DNA of 48,496 nucleotides from Bacteroidales bacterium (GCA_016937295.1 JAFGWF010000022.1:1-48496); one strand, 5' to 3'. Shown: positions 9,289 through 19,800, counted from the first letter of the stretch. Program-made: numbers and translations. The notes: generated from the sequence alone by a model not told the origin.

Positions 9289-9759
9289 CTATCTGCGACA
9301 TATTGCTTTAGGAAGTGCTTTGTTGACTAAATCAGAAGAATGATAAACCATCTTAAAATGCTGAATACCGGCTTCAAAAAATGCCTCTCCCTCTTTAATA
9401 AAACCCCATTTAGCATAATAATCGACCACCTGAATTTGAGCGTTTAAATAAATTGGACGTTTTATTTCGCGTGCTTTTGTCAATACAAATCGAATCAAAT
9501 CGTTTCCAAGACCAATTTTTCGGAACTCCTTTAAAATTGCAAAACGCTCAAGCTTAACACCGTTTTCCGTTTCGCGAAATCGAGCTGTACCAATAGGTTT
9601 TCTACGATAATAAAGTAAAAAATGGATTGAATCCTCCTCATGCTCTAATTCCAAATCTGCCGGAACACCTTGCTCTTCGACGAAGACTTTGGTGCGAATT
9701 GCCATTGCAATTTCATGCAATTCACTATTCTGAACCTCAAAACTTATAACTCTACTCAT
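9289..9759 (-). CDS. GNAT family N-acetyltransferase
   Basis: AIRTKVFVEEQGVPADLELE..., GTARFRETENGVKLERFAILKEFRKIGLGNDLIRFV. Confidence 0.9.
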   Translation of the reverse strand: MSRVISFEVQNSELHEIAMAIRTKVFVEEQGVPADLELEHEEDSIHFLLYYRRKPIGTARFRETENGVKLERFAILKEFRKIGLGNDLIRFVLTKAREIKRPIYLNAQIQVVDYYAKWGFIKEGEAFFEAGIQHFKMVYHSSDLVNKALPKAICRR

Positions 9760-12700
9760 GATTTACTAAATTCAAATAAAAGTAAAAAGTGGTACCCTTG
9801 TTAGATTCAGAAATAAAATCGATTGTACCACCATGCTGAAGAATAATATTTCGAACCATCGCAAGACCTAAACCCATGCCTCCGGATTTTGTCGTAAAAT
9901 CAGGTTGAAAAATCCTTGATTTCAGTTCCTCTGAAATGCCACATCCATTATCTGTAACGCTAACCTTACATTGCTCATCCTCAGATTGAACAGAAATACT
10001 AATTAATCCTTTATCTTGATAATCAATTGATTGAATCGAGTTTTTGATAAGATTATTAAAAACACGTAGCAAGTTTTTACGATCACCTAAAACCCAAATC
10101 TCAGTAGCAGAAAAATCAAAAGAAAATGTAATATGGTCATAATCCTTAAAAATTTCCACTGAAGCATTAATAACAGAAATTAGATCCATTTTTTCCATTT
10201 CACCTACCGGCATTTTGGCAAAATCAGAAAAAGCAGTAGCAATCGAAGCTAAGGTATCAATTTGCTCTACCAAATTAGAACTCAAGTTTTTTAATCGTTC
10301 CTTCCAGCCGGGCTCGTTATCCTCCAAAGCTTTCTGTAAGTATTGAACACTTAACTTCATGGGAGTCAATGGGTTCTTAATTTCATGAGCGACCTGACGC
10401 GCCATTTGTTGCCAGGCACTTTCCCGTTCCGCACGAGCAAGTAAAACAGCACTCTGTCCAATTTGATCCACCATTCGGTTATATTCAGCAACAAGATCAC
10501 CAAATTCATCCTTCCTATTCCATTCAATCTTTTCATTCTTCCCTCCAAAACTTATACGCTTCATTTTTTCGGAAATCATACGCAATGGCCTAATTATATA
10601 GTTTGAAAATAGAAGAATCATCAAAGTTGAAATAACGATTATTAGCATGTAAACATTAACTACGGTCATAACAAAACCACTGATTTCTTTACTCAATAGG
10701 TCTTGCTGTGCAATATAAGGCAAATGTAAAAATGCTACAACTTCGCCATCAGCATCATGAAACGGCATATAAGCTGAAAGAAAATTCAATCTTCCAATTT
10801 TTTCATTCTTACTAATAAACGTCTGTTTATTAGAACGTATTTCCTTTAACGCATCGGGATTCATATAGTCCGACAAAAGTCGGTTGGAAAATAATTCGGG
10901 GCGTGTTGTTACGATGAGTTGACCATTCAAATCATACAAATTGATATCTGTGCTAAAAACACCTGAAAACTTTAATGAAAGCTCGTATAAGTAATCTTTG
11001 AATTTACTTTTTTCAACTTGAGACTTACTAAGTTTCTGTTCAAACTCAGTCCTTAAACTATAAGCAGTTTTTGTGTGAGATTTTGTATCCTTTTCTAAGC
11101 TTAATTGCCGAATATAATAAGCAGATACAAAGGCCACTAAAAGCAAGGAAGTCGATAAAATCAAAATTATATTCGTTTGCAGGCGAAAGGAAAATGTTTG
11201 TGGAATCCTATTTTTTATTAAATAATTGTCAAAAAAGATATACAAAAAAAGGAAAATTAGAAAAATGAAAATGAAAATACTGGCAAAGCCGCTAACAGAT
11301 TGTAACTCTTTAGGGATAGGACGACTTAAAACGTAGGCAGAAGAAATAGTTGGTCGATAAAGCAGATGACTATAATTATTGAAATTAAGGTTAACCATTG
11401 TACCCACAGCCATACTATCTTGAATTTCGGAAGGATAGGCAAAATCTCCATAGTTTTCGAGCAAAGTTCCATAGTTGTATCGAGCCAGACTATAATCTCG
11501 TATGCGTTCAAATGGGTCTAGGCCTGATGGGCTCAACAGCTTTGTAAAACCCTTCCGTTTGATTTTCGAATTGATTTCTGTATATACAGTTACGGCTTCC
11601 GATATGGAATCACTGTCTGGCGTAAGCATAAAGCGAAAAATGCCAAGATAATTGATCTGACCGGAACCATACTCCATTCGATACAAATTTTTTGACGAAG
11701 TAAGAGTTCCTTTTGAAATTAAATTATTATAAAAAAACTTATAACAACTAATTTCTTCATTTTGAGGTTTCAAAATAAGATTCGTAACTTCATTACAAGT
11801 AGTAAATTGAAAGTCATATCGTTTCCAATGGGAGCTTTTTGAAAAGTATGTATCATTCAAGTAGCTTTGAACCGCTTCATTATTATACCAATTTGAGTCT
11901 AAAAGTTGCACAAAAACGGAATCATTATAGATTTTGTTTTCAATTACAGAAAATAAATATTCGACTTCCGGATCTTGATTTAGAGCTAAAGTCTGAATTA
12001 AGATTTTCCTTTTATCTAATTCCTTTTCCGCAAGATTCCGATTTATTGAACTATTTACAGCCAAGGAAAAGATAAGAATGGAAGTAATAGTAAAGCTAAT
12101 AGTTTTAAACCAAAATTGTCGAATATAAGCGTAAGTAACCGCATAGAACAGAGCTAATAAAAGCACCAAAAACAAGGAATCTGTGGCCAAAAGTAAGAAC
12201 AAAGTTAGAAAGACTCCTGAAAACAATATATAATAGCGGCTTTTATATCCAACAGTGTTTACAGAATGATTAGTCAATATGACTAATAGAATTATGAGTA
12301 AGGAGATGATTGAATACATCAATAAACTTGTGAGATTTATTGTGGAAAAGTCGTTCCATTGAATAAAAGAGGCTGAATTAACGACTAAAGAAGGAATGAT
12401 TAACAGTAAACCCACAGGTAAAAATGCCACAATTAATGCCCAAAATACACGTGAAAATCGTGAATACGATTGGGGGGTTTTGCCAACTTCAAAAAGAACA
12501 AAAGTTATTAAAACGATTAAAAAAGTTAGAAAACTATTTACAGAAGGAAAAAAATTGGTTAAGACAAAAGAGGTCGGCTGAAATACTTGATGATACTTTA
12601 TTGACGAAAAACTAAAATTAGAAACAAATAAAAGGTAAAGTATCGACATGAACGCTAATAGATAGATTCTTTGATAGCGCTTAAAAAACTTTGTTTTAAG

Positions 12701-13321
12701 AAGTCGAAGCAGAACAGAAAGAATAGAAACAAAAAGAGTGAGGTAGAGAATATAAAGAATCGTAAATTGAGAATTTGAATAGAAGTTTTTTCCAAAATGT
12801 AAATATCCTAAGACTCTGCTTTTAGAATCTTTAATAGGATAATTCGACTTAGTAGATTTAATTTGGCAACCTTTCATCAAATCCGGTTTCCACGTGAAAC
12901 TTCGCTTAAGAAATTCATTTTCATAAGGATACTGACTTAAAAGCTTTGATAAATAAATAACACTAAAAGAATCATATTGGATTAGCTTCGATAAAAATAT
13001 ACCTGTAGTATCATATACCAATGTTATATTTGTATCCTTAATCAGGCGATTTACATTCTTAGGAAACTGATTATAAGTCCATGAGATTAGACTATCATTT
13101 CTAAAATTAAGCGCAACGATTTCATCGCTAAAGTGAGGGGGTGAGTTCTTTTGAAATGAAACTATCTGATTCTCGATATTAGTAATATGCCTTGAAAATC
13201 CATAATGCAGAATCCCTTTACTTATACTATAATTTATAAAGGACGTATAGACCATATAAGTAACAAGTAAAAAAAATACAATTGCGAATCGAATTCTAAA
13301 AGATTCTTTAAGAATATTCAT
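9752..13321 (-). CDS. large multi-TM sensor histidine kinase (NtrY-like, HAMP)
   Basis: Many TM segments, HAMP region, H-box QVAHEIKNPLTPMKLSVQYLQ, N/G boxes NLIKNSIQSI, VTDNGCGI, GGMGLGLAMVRNI. Confidence 0.9.
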   Translation of the reverse strand: MNILKESFRIRFAIVFFLLVTYMVYTSFINYSISKGILHYGFSRHITNIENQIVSFQKNSPPHFSDEIVALNFRNDSLISWTYNQFPKNVNRLIKDTNITLVYDTTGIFLSKLIQYDSFSVIYLSKLLSQYPYENEFLKRSFTWKPDLMKGCQIKSTKSNYPIKDSKSRVLGYLHFGKNFYSNSQFTILYILYLTLFVSILSVLLRLLKTKFFKRYQRIYLLAFMSILYLLFVSNFSFSSIKYHQVFQPTSFVLTNFFPSVNSFLTFLIVLITFVLFEVGKTPQSYSRFSRVFWALIVAFLPVGLLLIIPSLVVNSASFIQWNDFSTINLTSLLMYSIISLLIILLVILTNHSVNTVGYKSRYYILFSGVFLTLFLLLATDSLFLVLLLALFYAVTYAYIRQFWFKTISFTITSILIFSLAVNSSINRNLAEKELDKRKILIQTLALNQDPEVEYLFSVIENKIYNDSVFVQLLDSNWYNNEAVQSYLNDTYFSKSSHWKRYDFQFTTCNEVTNLILKPQNEEISCYKFFYNNLISKGTLTSSKNLYRMEYGSGQINYLGIFRFMLTPDSDSISEAVTVYTEINSKIKRKGFTKLLSPSGLDPFERIRDYSLARYNYGTLLENYGDFAYPSEIQDSMAVGTMVNLNFNNYSHLLYRPTISSAYVLSRPIPKELQSVSGFASIFIFIFLIFLFLYIFFDNYLIKNRIPQTFSFRLQTNIILILSTSLLLVAFVSAYYIRQLSLEKDTKSHTKTAYSLRTEFEQKLSKSQVEKSKFKDYLYELSLKFSGVFSTDINLYDLNGQLIVTTRPELFSNRLLSDYMNPDALKEIRSNKQTFISKNEKIGRLNFLSAYMPFHDADGEVVAFLHLPYIAQQDLLSKEISGFVMTVVNVYMLIIVISTLMILLFSNYIIRPLRMISEKMKRISFGGKNEKIEWNRKDEFGDLVAEYNRMVDQIGQSAVLLARAERESAWQQMARQVAHEIKNPLTPMKLSVQYLQKALEDNEPGWKERLKNLSSNLVEQIDTLASIATAFSDFAKMPVGEMEKMDLISVINASVEIFKDYDHITFSFDFSATEIWVLGDRKNLLRVFNNLIKNSIQSIDYQDKGLISISVQSEDEQCKVSVTDNGCGISEELKSRIFQPDFTTKSGGMGLGLAMVRNIILQHGGTIDFISESNKGTTFYFYLNLVNHE

Positions 13322-13467
13322 GGCTAATAATTTTCAACTATTTGAAATTGTATCGACCAAAATTACTTGAGAAGAGATCGAACAATTCGCACAAAAATAA
13401 AACTAAAAAGGTTAGAAAAAAGGATTTCAAGAAAAATTGAAAGAAAAAACGACTTTATATCAAGCGT

Positions 13468-13504
13468 TATAAAAGGTTTTCATCCTTCTTGGCAGCCTTT
13501 TATA
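13468..13504. repeat. 9-bp inverted repeat in the mnmG/histidine kinase intergenic region
   Basis: TATAAAAGG (13468-13476) / CCTTTTATA (13496-13504), flanked by direct repeats TTTATATCAA. Confidence 0.7.
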
Positions 13505-13544
13505 TCAAAAAGACTTCAAATCGCTTAAAACGGCTAAATTTGCT

Positions 13545-15416
13545 TTAAATCTTTCCAAGGTATATTAATAAAACCGAAATATCAGCAGGAGAAATTCCGC
13601 TAATTCTACTTGCCTGACCAATGGTAGTAGGCTTCATTTTATTGAGTTTCTCACGACCCTCATAAGAAATCGCTGAAATACTCATGTAGTCGAAGTCTAA
13701 AGGCAAGGAGATATTTTCAAACTTTGTTATGCGCTCGGCGTGCTGCTGTTCTTTTTCGATATAAGATTGATACTTGACCGTAATCTCCACTTGCTCAATA
13801 ATATCATCGGTTGCCTCATTTTTTAAAATATAATTTTCCAATTTAGGAAGGTACTTGATCAATTGTTTCAAACTCACTTGAGGCCTTGTTAGTACCATTT
13901 CCAATTTTACTTTCTGTTTTAAAGGCGTTGAATCCACAGAATTTAAATAAGGCTCGATATCTGTTGGTTCAACGGATTGCTTTTGAATATGCTTTACAAT
14001 TCGATTAACCTTATCATACTTTTTTTCAACGTTTACCATCTGTAACTCAGCGGCCAAACCAATTTTATAACCCATAGGAGTCAAGCGAATATCAGCATTA
14101 TCCTGTCGGAGTAGGGTTCGAAATTCCGCTCTACTCGTAAACATACGATATGGCTCTTCTGTACCCTTGGTGATTAAATCATCAATTAAAACACCAATAT
14201 AAGCATCTGAACGCGATAGAATAAACGGATCCTTCTCGTGAATCTTTAAATGTGCATTTATACCGGCAACTATTCCTTGAGCTGCAGCTTCCTCGTATCC
14301 TGTAGTTCCATTAATTTGACCAGCAAAATATAAGTTTTCAAAAAGTTTGGTTTCTAATGTATAGCCCAATTGAGTCGGATGGAAAAAATCATATTCAATA
14401 GCATAACCCGGGCGAAAGATTTTCGCTTTCTCAAATCCAGGAATAAGGCGAAGCGCTTTAAACTGCACATCTTCCGGCAAAGAACTGGAAAAGCCATTAA
14501 CATAAATTTCATGAGTATTCCATCCCTCAGGCTCCACAAATAATTGATGTCGATCTTTGTCGCTAAAACGCTCAATTTTATCCTCGATTGATGGACAATA
14601 TCTTGGACCAATACCACTTATACGACCAATAAACAAAGGACTTTTATCAAATCCGGTTCTCAAAATATCATGAACATTTTCACTTGTATAAGTCAAGTAA
14701 CAACTACGCTGATGACTAAGTGGTTTGGTGTCTGTAAAGCTAAATTTTCCCGGATTCTCATCGCCTTTTTGCTCAATCATCTTGGAATAATCTAAGGAAC
14801 GACCATCGACCCTAACAGGAGTACCGGTTTTCATCCGATCTGAAGTAAAGCCAAGTTCTTTTAATTGTTCCGTAATTCCATAGCTCGCCTTCTCCCCTAT
14901 TCTTCCCCCGGAAAAGCTTTTTTCGCCTATAAAAATTTTTCCATTTAAAAATGTTCCATTAGTTAGTATAACCGCTTTGGATCTAATTTCCACCCCCAGA
15001 CCCGTAGAAACACCGCAAATTTGATTATTTTCTACAATTAAACCTGTTACCATATCTTCCCAAAAATCCAAATTAGGAATACTTTCGAGCTGATTTAGCC
15101 ACTCCGCACTAAACAATCGCCTATCGCTTTGCGCACGTGGACTCCACATTGCAGGTCCTTTAGAACGGTTCAGCATTCTAAACTGTATCATTGTTTTATC
15201 TGTGACGATTCCTGAAAGCCCACCTAAAGCATCTATTTCTCTTACAAGCTGACCTTTTGCAATTCCCCCCATTGCGGGATTACAGGACATTTGCGAAATT
15301 GATGTCCTGCTTAAAGTTACAAGAAGCACTTTTGAACCCATCTTTGCGGCAGCAGCGGCAGCTTCACTACCCGCATGACCACCTCCGACTACAATAATAT
15401 CGTATTTTTCAAACAT
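13545..15416 (-). CDS. mnmG: tRNA uridine-5-carboxymethylaminomethyl(34) synthesis enzyme MnmG
   Basis: IIVVGGGHAGSEAAAAAAKMG, MSCNPAMGGIAKGQLVREIDALGG, GTFLNGKIFIGE. Confidence 0.97.
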   Translation of the reverse strand: MFEKYDIIVVGGGHAGSEAAAAAAKMGSKVLLVTLSRTSISQMSCNPAMGGIAKGQLVREIDALGGLSGIVTDKTMIQFRMLNRSKGPAMWSPRAQSDRRLFSAEWLNQLESIPNLDFWEDMVTGLIVENNQICGVSTGLGVEIRSKAVILTNGTFLNGKIFIGEKSFSGGRIGEKASYGITEQLKELGFTSDRMKTGTPVRVDGRSLDYSKMIEQKGDENPGKFSFTDTKPLSHQRSCYLTYTSENVHDILRTGFDKSPLFIGRISGIGPRYCPSIEDKIERFSDKDRHQLFVEPEGWNTHEIYVNGFSSSLPEDVQFKALRLIPGFEKAKIFRPGYAIEYDFFHPTQLGYTLETKLFENLYFAGQINGTTGYEEAAAQGIVAGINAHLKIHEKDPFILSRSDAYIGVLIDDLITKGTEEPYRMFTSRAEFRTLLRQDNADIRLTPMGYKIGLAAELQMVNVEKKYDKVNRIVKHIQKQSVEPTDIEPYLNSVDSTPLKQKVKLEMVLTRPQVSLKQLIKYLPKLENYILKNEATDDIIEQVEITVKYQSYIEKEQQHAERITKFENISLPLDFDYMSISAISYEGREKLNKMKPTTIGQASRISGISPADISVLLIYLGKI

Positions 15417-15475
15417 AATATTTCACGTGAAATTGAATATAAGAATTTAATATTCAATATTTTAAAAAGAAAGAT

Positions 15476-15916
15476 CTAATTTAGTATTGAATTAGGCCGC
15501 AAATTTAAATAATAATCTTCCATCTTACGCATAAGGGTTTTATCTTCATCTGCGTGATCATCAAATCCGATAAGGTGTAGTATTCCATGCACCATGACTC
15601 TGTGTAACTCATCGGTAAAAGAATGGTCGAAATTAGTGGCATTCTCTCTAACCCTATCAATACTCACAAAAATATCTGAAACTAAACCTTTAGGATTAGA
15701 ACTATATGGAAAGGTTATTATATCTGTGTAATAATCGTGATTAAGAAATTGTAGATTAATCTTCAACAAATAAACGTCAGAACAAAAAATATAGTTGATT
15801 TTCGAGGGCTGATACGATTTGGATTCTAAGACATCAAACAACCATTTTTGAACAAAGATAGAATTAAGTATTTCAAAATCAGTATCTTCGTAATAAAAAT
15901 TGATTTTACCGCTCAT
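15476..15916 (-). CDS. ybeY: rRNA maturation RNase YbeY
   Basis: HGILHLIGFDDHADED (H3xH5xH motif). Confidence 0.95.
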   Translation of the reverse strand: MSGKINFYYEDTDFEILNSIFVQKWLFDVLESKSYQPSKINYIFCSDVYLLKINLQFLNHDYYTDIITFPYSSNPKGLVSDIFVSIDRVRENATNFDHSFTDELHRVMVHGILHLIGFDDHADEDKTLMRKMEDYYLNLRPNSILN

Positions 15917-16407
15917 TAATTATTGAAAACTTTGTCGCCTACCAAATAGGATTTTAAAAACATCACTCTAACGTTGGCGAGTTCGGCATTTATAGATTTA
16001 ATATCGTATTGAAGTAATATTCCTTCCTCCAATAACTCAATTCTATCACACAAGCGATCCAGAATGAAAATCCAATCATAGTTGTCATCATCTAGTATCG
16101 AGGCTCGGTCTTCAAGAACAACTTGTAACTCTCTCATTAAAGATTCATTATTTATATAAAACAAAAAATTGAGCCCATTAGAATCGTTATAAAAATCTAT
16201 TTTCAGCGATCCTTTAAATGCAGAATGAGAACAAACTGATTCATATAAATTGACTACACTAGTGATTATATTGCTGAAATATTCATTGTAAATATTCATT
16301 TCATCACACACACTCTCAACAAATGACTCCAGCTTATAGACATCTAAGCCACAAGAATCTAAAAACAAAGTCTGAACATTACTATTCATATCGTTAACAT
16401 TATTCAT
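15916..16407 (-). CDS. putative divergent HATPase/anti-sigma-fold protein
   Basis: Synteny DUF4175-[ATP-binding protein]-ybeY; NEYFSNIITSVVNLYESVCSHSAFKG and DWIFILDRLCDRIELLEEGILLQYDI resemble the N-box and C-terminal strands of HATPase_c_2 proteins without key residues. Confidence 0.55.
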   Translation of the reverse strand: MNNVNDMNSNVQTLFLDSCGLDVYKLESFVESVCDEMNIYNEYFSNIITSVVNLYESVCSHSAFKGSLKIDFYNDSNGLNFLFYINNESLMRELQVVLEDRASILDDDNYDWIFILDRLCDRIELLEEGILLQYDIKSINAELANVRVMFLKSYLVGDKVFNN

Positions 16408-16423
16408 TAAAACTATAAAACTA

Positions 16424-19400
16424 CTAATCCAAATAACTGTTTACTAGTCTTTTATAAAAAGTCTTTAAATTTGGAGGAACAGTTTTTATCATATCGGTAT
16501 CTTCCTTATAAAACTCTTTATACTTCAAAATTAAATTTTTGTTACTATCTTCAGGATTTTTTCCTTCAACAGATTTCCGTTTTTCATCCATTTCTCTTTC
16601 CCGATCCGCTCTTTCACTTTCTAAAAGTCGCGTAATTATTTCTTTCTGGCGTTTCAAACTTTCAGCAGTAATCATTTTGTTTACCAATTCCGTTTCAATT
16701 TGTTCCATCTGACGAGCAGCTTCACCAAGCGAACCCGCTTCTTTCAGCTTGCCTTCTTTAGCCACCTGCTCACGATATTCTTGAAGCATCTTACGTAAAG
16801 CTTCCTGCTGGGCTGCCATTCGTGCCATCTCCTCACTCAGTTTTTCCCCACCTTTACCGGATTGACTTCCTTTATCTTTCGGTCCTTTTCCCTGTTGTTC
16901 CATGCCTTTTTTCATCTGCTCCATCTGCTTCTGTAGTGCTTGTTGCATCTCACGCATACTTTTGATTTTTGCTTGACCACCAGAACCAGGCTTAGGATTT
17001 TTACAACTACCTTTTCCCGACTTCGACTGCATCTGTTGTTGTTGCATTTGATTTAACGCCTCTGATAACATCAAGGCTAAATTATTTACCGAAGTCATTA
17101 TAAATTGCTGATTTGATGTTGATTGATTAATTGAATTACGAGAAGTAGGACCAATGGTATTAAGCTCTTTTAAGGCTAAAAAAGACGCCTCACTATGTTG
17201 TGCAATAGCTTTTAATTCGCGGCTAACGACTGGATCTATTGAGGGATTACGCAAGGCTATTTTTTTCAGTGAATCTTCTACCATCATAATATCGTCCATA
17301 ATACGCTTTTGCTCCTCGATAAAACTTGGAAACTTTGGATCACGATTGGAAGTAAACCTAACTTTATTAATCAAATTTTCCTGATTAAAACTGATTTCTA
17401 ATAAATTATGTAAAATGTTTTTTAGATTTTCTATATCCTCCCCCTCTGAATCTTGCTGCATACTTTCCTGAGCGTTTTCCAATTGTTCTGACAACTTTTG
17501 CATGGATTCCATTGCATTTTGCTGATTTTTCGCCCCTTCTTTCTGCTTACCTTGCTTTAAAGATTGCTCACTTTCATTCAGGTTTTGCTCAATTTCGGCC
17601 TCCTGCTTTTCTGTATTTGGTAACTTATTTGGCTCTTTTAAATCGTTGTTGGCTTTTCGTAACGAGTCCATATTGTTTTGCAACTTCTTGAACTCTTCAC
17701 CTATTGCCTCTTGTTTCTCTAACTCCTCATCTTTCGACATTTTTTCCGAATCCAAGAGCTTTTTTTGCTCCTTTTCCAACTCATTAAGTTTATCAATATT
17801 CTGCTGTAGTAAATTATCAAATTTAAGTTGTTTCATCATTTCAAGCTCTCTTTCGAGTTGTTCTTTTAAATATTCTGAATCAAACTTCATTTGTTCTAAC
17901 CCTTTCTCAATATCTTCCTTTTTGGTATTATTCTCAACCATTTTCTTCATTTCCTCAAGCATAAGTTTCATCTCAGGTGTTAAAACCTCCTCTAACAGCT
18001 TGGCTAATTCTTCTTGCTTTTTTTGAAGTTCCTCTGTTTGCTTTAGCTCATTCTTTACCTTTTCGCTATTCTGATTGAATTGCTCTGTGCTTTTTTCAAT
18101 ATTTTTTTGCAATTCATTAAATTTATCTAACAAATTACTGAGCTGATTTTTATCTTCCCATTCCAACTCTTTTTTACCTCGAATTTTCTGTTGCAATTGC
18201 TCCACTTGTTTAAATAGTTCAGCGGCTTTTTCAACTTGATTCTGCATTGCATCGGTCAACAGTTTCTCGCGATTTTGGGCATCTTGCAACAGCTCCTCAT
18301 TCGATTTTTGATATTTAGAAAAAATAGCTGAACGAGATATCTTAGGTCCATTAACAGCATCATTATCAGCAACTACAAAGGAGTAACTAATAACGGAATT
18401 ATCTTTTGCTTGAACATCGGAGAAATCAAAAAAATGATAAAAATCCTGACCAGAAGTGTAGTTCGATATTTCCATTGAAGAAAAAATAGTTGTGTCTTTA
18501 TCCGATAGAGTTTTAAAGTTTACTTCAAACTTTAAGGAAGAAAAACCATAATCATCCTTAATAAAACCCTTAAAGAACTTGCGATTCTCAAATACCGAAT
18601 CGGTAAACTCAGTAACCCTTACTTCCGGAAATTCATCCTTAATTATTCTTATGGGAAAAAGTATCGTATCTGAAATAGTTTCGAAACCATGCGGTATAAA
18701 TTGTAATTCCGTAGAAGATTTTATTCTATTCAGTTTTAACCTAAAAGGTGAAGGTAGAGTAAAAAAATCCAAACCGGACACAACATAAACCGTGTCTGTA
18801 TTCTTACTTTTTAACTTGAAAATCAAATTAGTTCCTTCAGGCACAGTTAACTCAGAAACGCGATTAAAGATTTCGTTAGTTTTTTGAATATAACTTGGGT
18901 ACTGCGTTTCGACATCAATGTTCAAAATTTTCGGAACCAACACCAAATTCAAGTAGTATTTTTCAGAATAAAAGCCGTCAGCAAAAAATTGGAATTCAAT
19001 ATCTTCTGTAATATTTTCTATTTGATGAAAAAAACGAACCGATGATTCCTTGTTCATCAAATACTCGCTACCGTTGACAAGTAAAAGAACGTCGGATGGA
19101 ACCGTTTTTCCAACAAGTTTCAAACTAACTTTAAAGTTTTCCTTTTCAATAACAGATAAGTCTGAGTTTAATAGCACAAATTTAAATGGAGCAGGGGGAA
19201 TGAATGTGCTGTCATAAAAGATTATGCGCTGGGCTGGAGCTGTTACGATTGTAGGAAAACCTAGGGCTAAACTAATAATTATGGCCAAGGGAGGCAATGC
19301 GTATTTAAGATACTTTTTGTTAAGCCTCAACCGGATAGAATTTTTAAAGCGAATAATACCAAACGTTCTAACTCGTTGTTCTACAGAAGCATTTAGCAGC

Positions 19401-19783
19401 GAAATTTGATCCGACGAAACGAAATTAGCCGACTCAAAAAGCTGAATCGTGTTGAAAATTTTATCTTTAATTTCATCGAACAATGAGCCAATAAGAAGTG
19501 CTGCATCCTTGTGGGACATTGCGGGAATGACGCGATAACGTTTGAAAACGGGCACAATAATCCAATAGATAGCTGCAAATGAACTAATTAAAACAAATGA
19601 AAGTAAAAAAACCAAGCGTATTTTTTCGGAAAAATAAAAAAAATGTTCTAATAAAACAAGGAGCAGGAAGGAGGTAAGGATTAAAGATAGAAAAAACAAA
19701 ACACCACGAATCAAACGATCAAAATAATACCGATTGATAAATTCGTCGAGGTTTGCCAACAAACGAGAGTATTGTTCATTCAT
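16424..19783 (-). CDS. DUF4175 family membrane/coiled-coil protein
   Basis: Three N-terminal TM segments, long Glu/Gln/Lys-rich coiled coil, C-terminal KDTDMIKTVPPNLKTFYKRLVNSYL; ybeY/mnmG-linked context. Confidence 0.8.
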   Translation of the reverse strand: MNEQYSRLLANLDEFINRYYFDRLIRGVLFFLSLILTSFLLLVLLEHFFYFSEKIRLVFLLSFVLISSFAAIYWIIVPVFKRYRVIPAMSHKDAALLIGSLFDEIKDKIFNTIQLFESANFVSSDQISLLNASVEQRVRTFGIIRFKNSIRLRLNKKYLKYALPPLAIIISLALGFPTIVTAPAQRIIFYDSTFIPPAPFKFVLLNSDLSVIEKENFKVSLKLVGKTVPSDVLLLVNGSEYLMNKESSVRFFHQIENITEDIEFQFFADGFYSEKYYLNLVLVPKILNIDVETQYPSYIQKTNEIFNRVSELTVPEGTNLIFKLKSKNTDTVYVVSGLDFFTLPSPFRLKLNRIKSSTELQFIPHGFETISDTILFPIRIIKDEFPEVRVTEFTDSVFENRKFFKGFIKDDYGFSSLKFEVNFKTLSDKDTTIFSSMEISNYTSGQDFYHFFDFSDVQAKDNSVISYSFVVADNDAVNGPKISRSAIFSKYQKSNEELLQDAQNREKLLTDAMQNQVEKAAELFKQVEQLQQKIRGKKELEWEDKNQLSNLLDKFNELQKNIEKSTEQFNQNSEKVKNELKQTEELQKKQEELAKLLEEVLTPEMKLMLEEMKKMVENNTKKEDIEKGLEQMKFDSEYLKEQLERELEMMKQLKFDNLLQQNIDKLNELEKEQKKLLDSEKMSKDEELEKQEAIGEEFKKLQNNMDSLRKANNDLKEPNKLPNTEKQEAEIEQNLNESEQSLKQGKQKEGAKNQQNAMESMQKLSEQLENAQESMQQDSEGEDIENLKNILHNLLEISFNQENLINKVRFTSNRDPKFPSFIEEQKRIMDDIMMVEDSLKKIALRNPSIDPVVSRELKAIAQHSEASFLALKELNTIGPTSRNSINQSTSNQQFIMTSVNNLALMLSEALNQMQQQQMQSKSGKGSCKNPKPGSGGQAKIKSMREMQQALQKQMEQMKKGMEQQGKGPKDKGSQSGKGGEKLSEEMARMAAQQEALRKMLQEYREQVAKEGKLKEAGSLGEAARQMEQIETELVNKMITAESLKRQKEIITRLLESERADREREMDEKRKSVEGKNPEDSNKNLILKYKEFYKEDTDMIKTVPPNLKTFYKRLVNSYLD

Positions 19784-19800
19784 AATGCAAAATTAGCACG

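Noticed and set aside
9185-9343. Small plus-strand ORF (52 aa) downstream of the -/+ gap
   Set aside because: Overlaps the GNAT 3' end antisense, with no promoter, hydrophobic segment or terminator to support it
17646-18026. 126-aa Ser/Phe-rich ORF antisense to DUF4175
   Set aside because: Low-complexity mirror of the Glu/Lys-rich coiled coil (GAA/AAG read as TTC/CTT)
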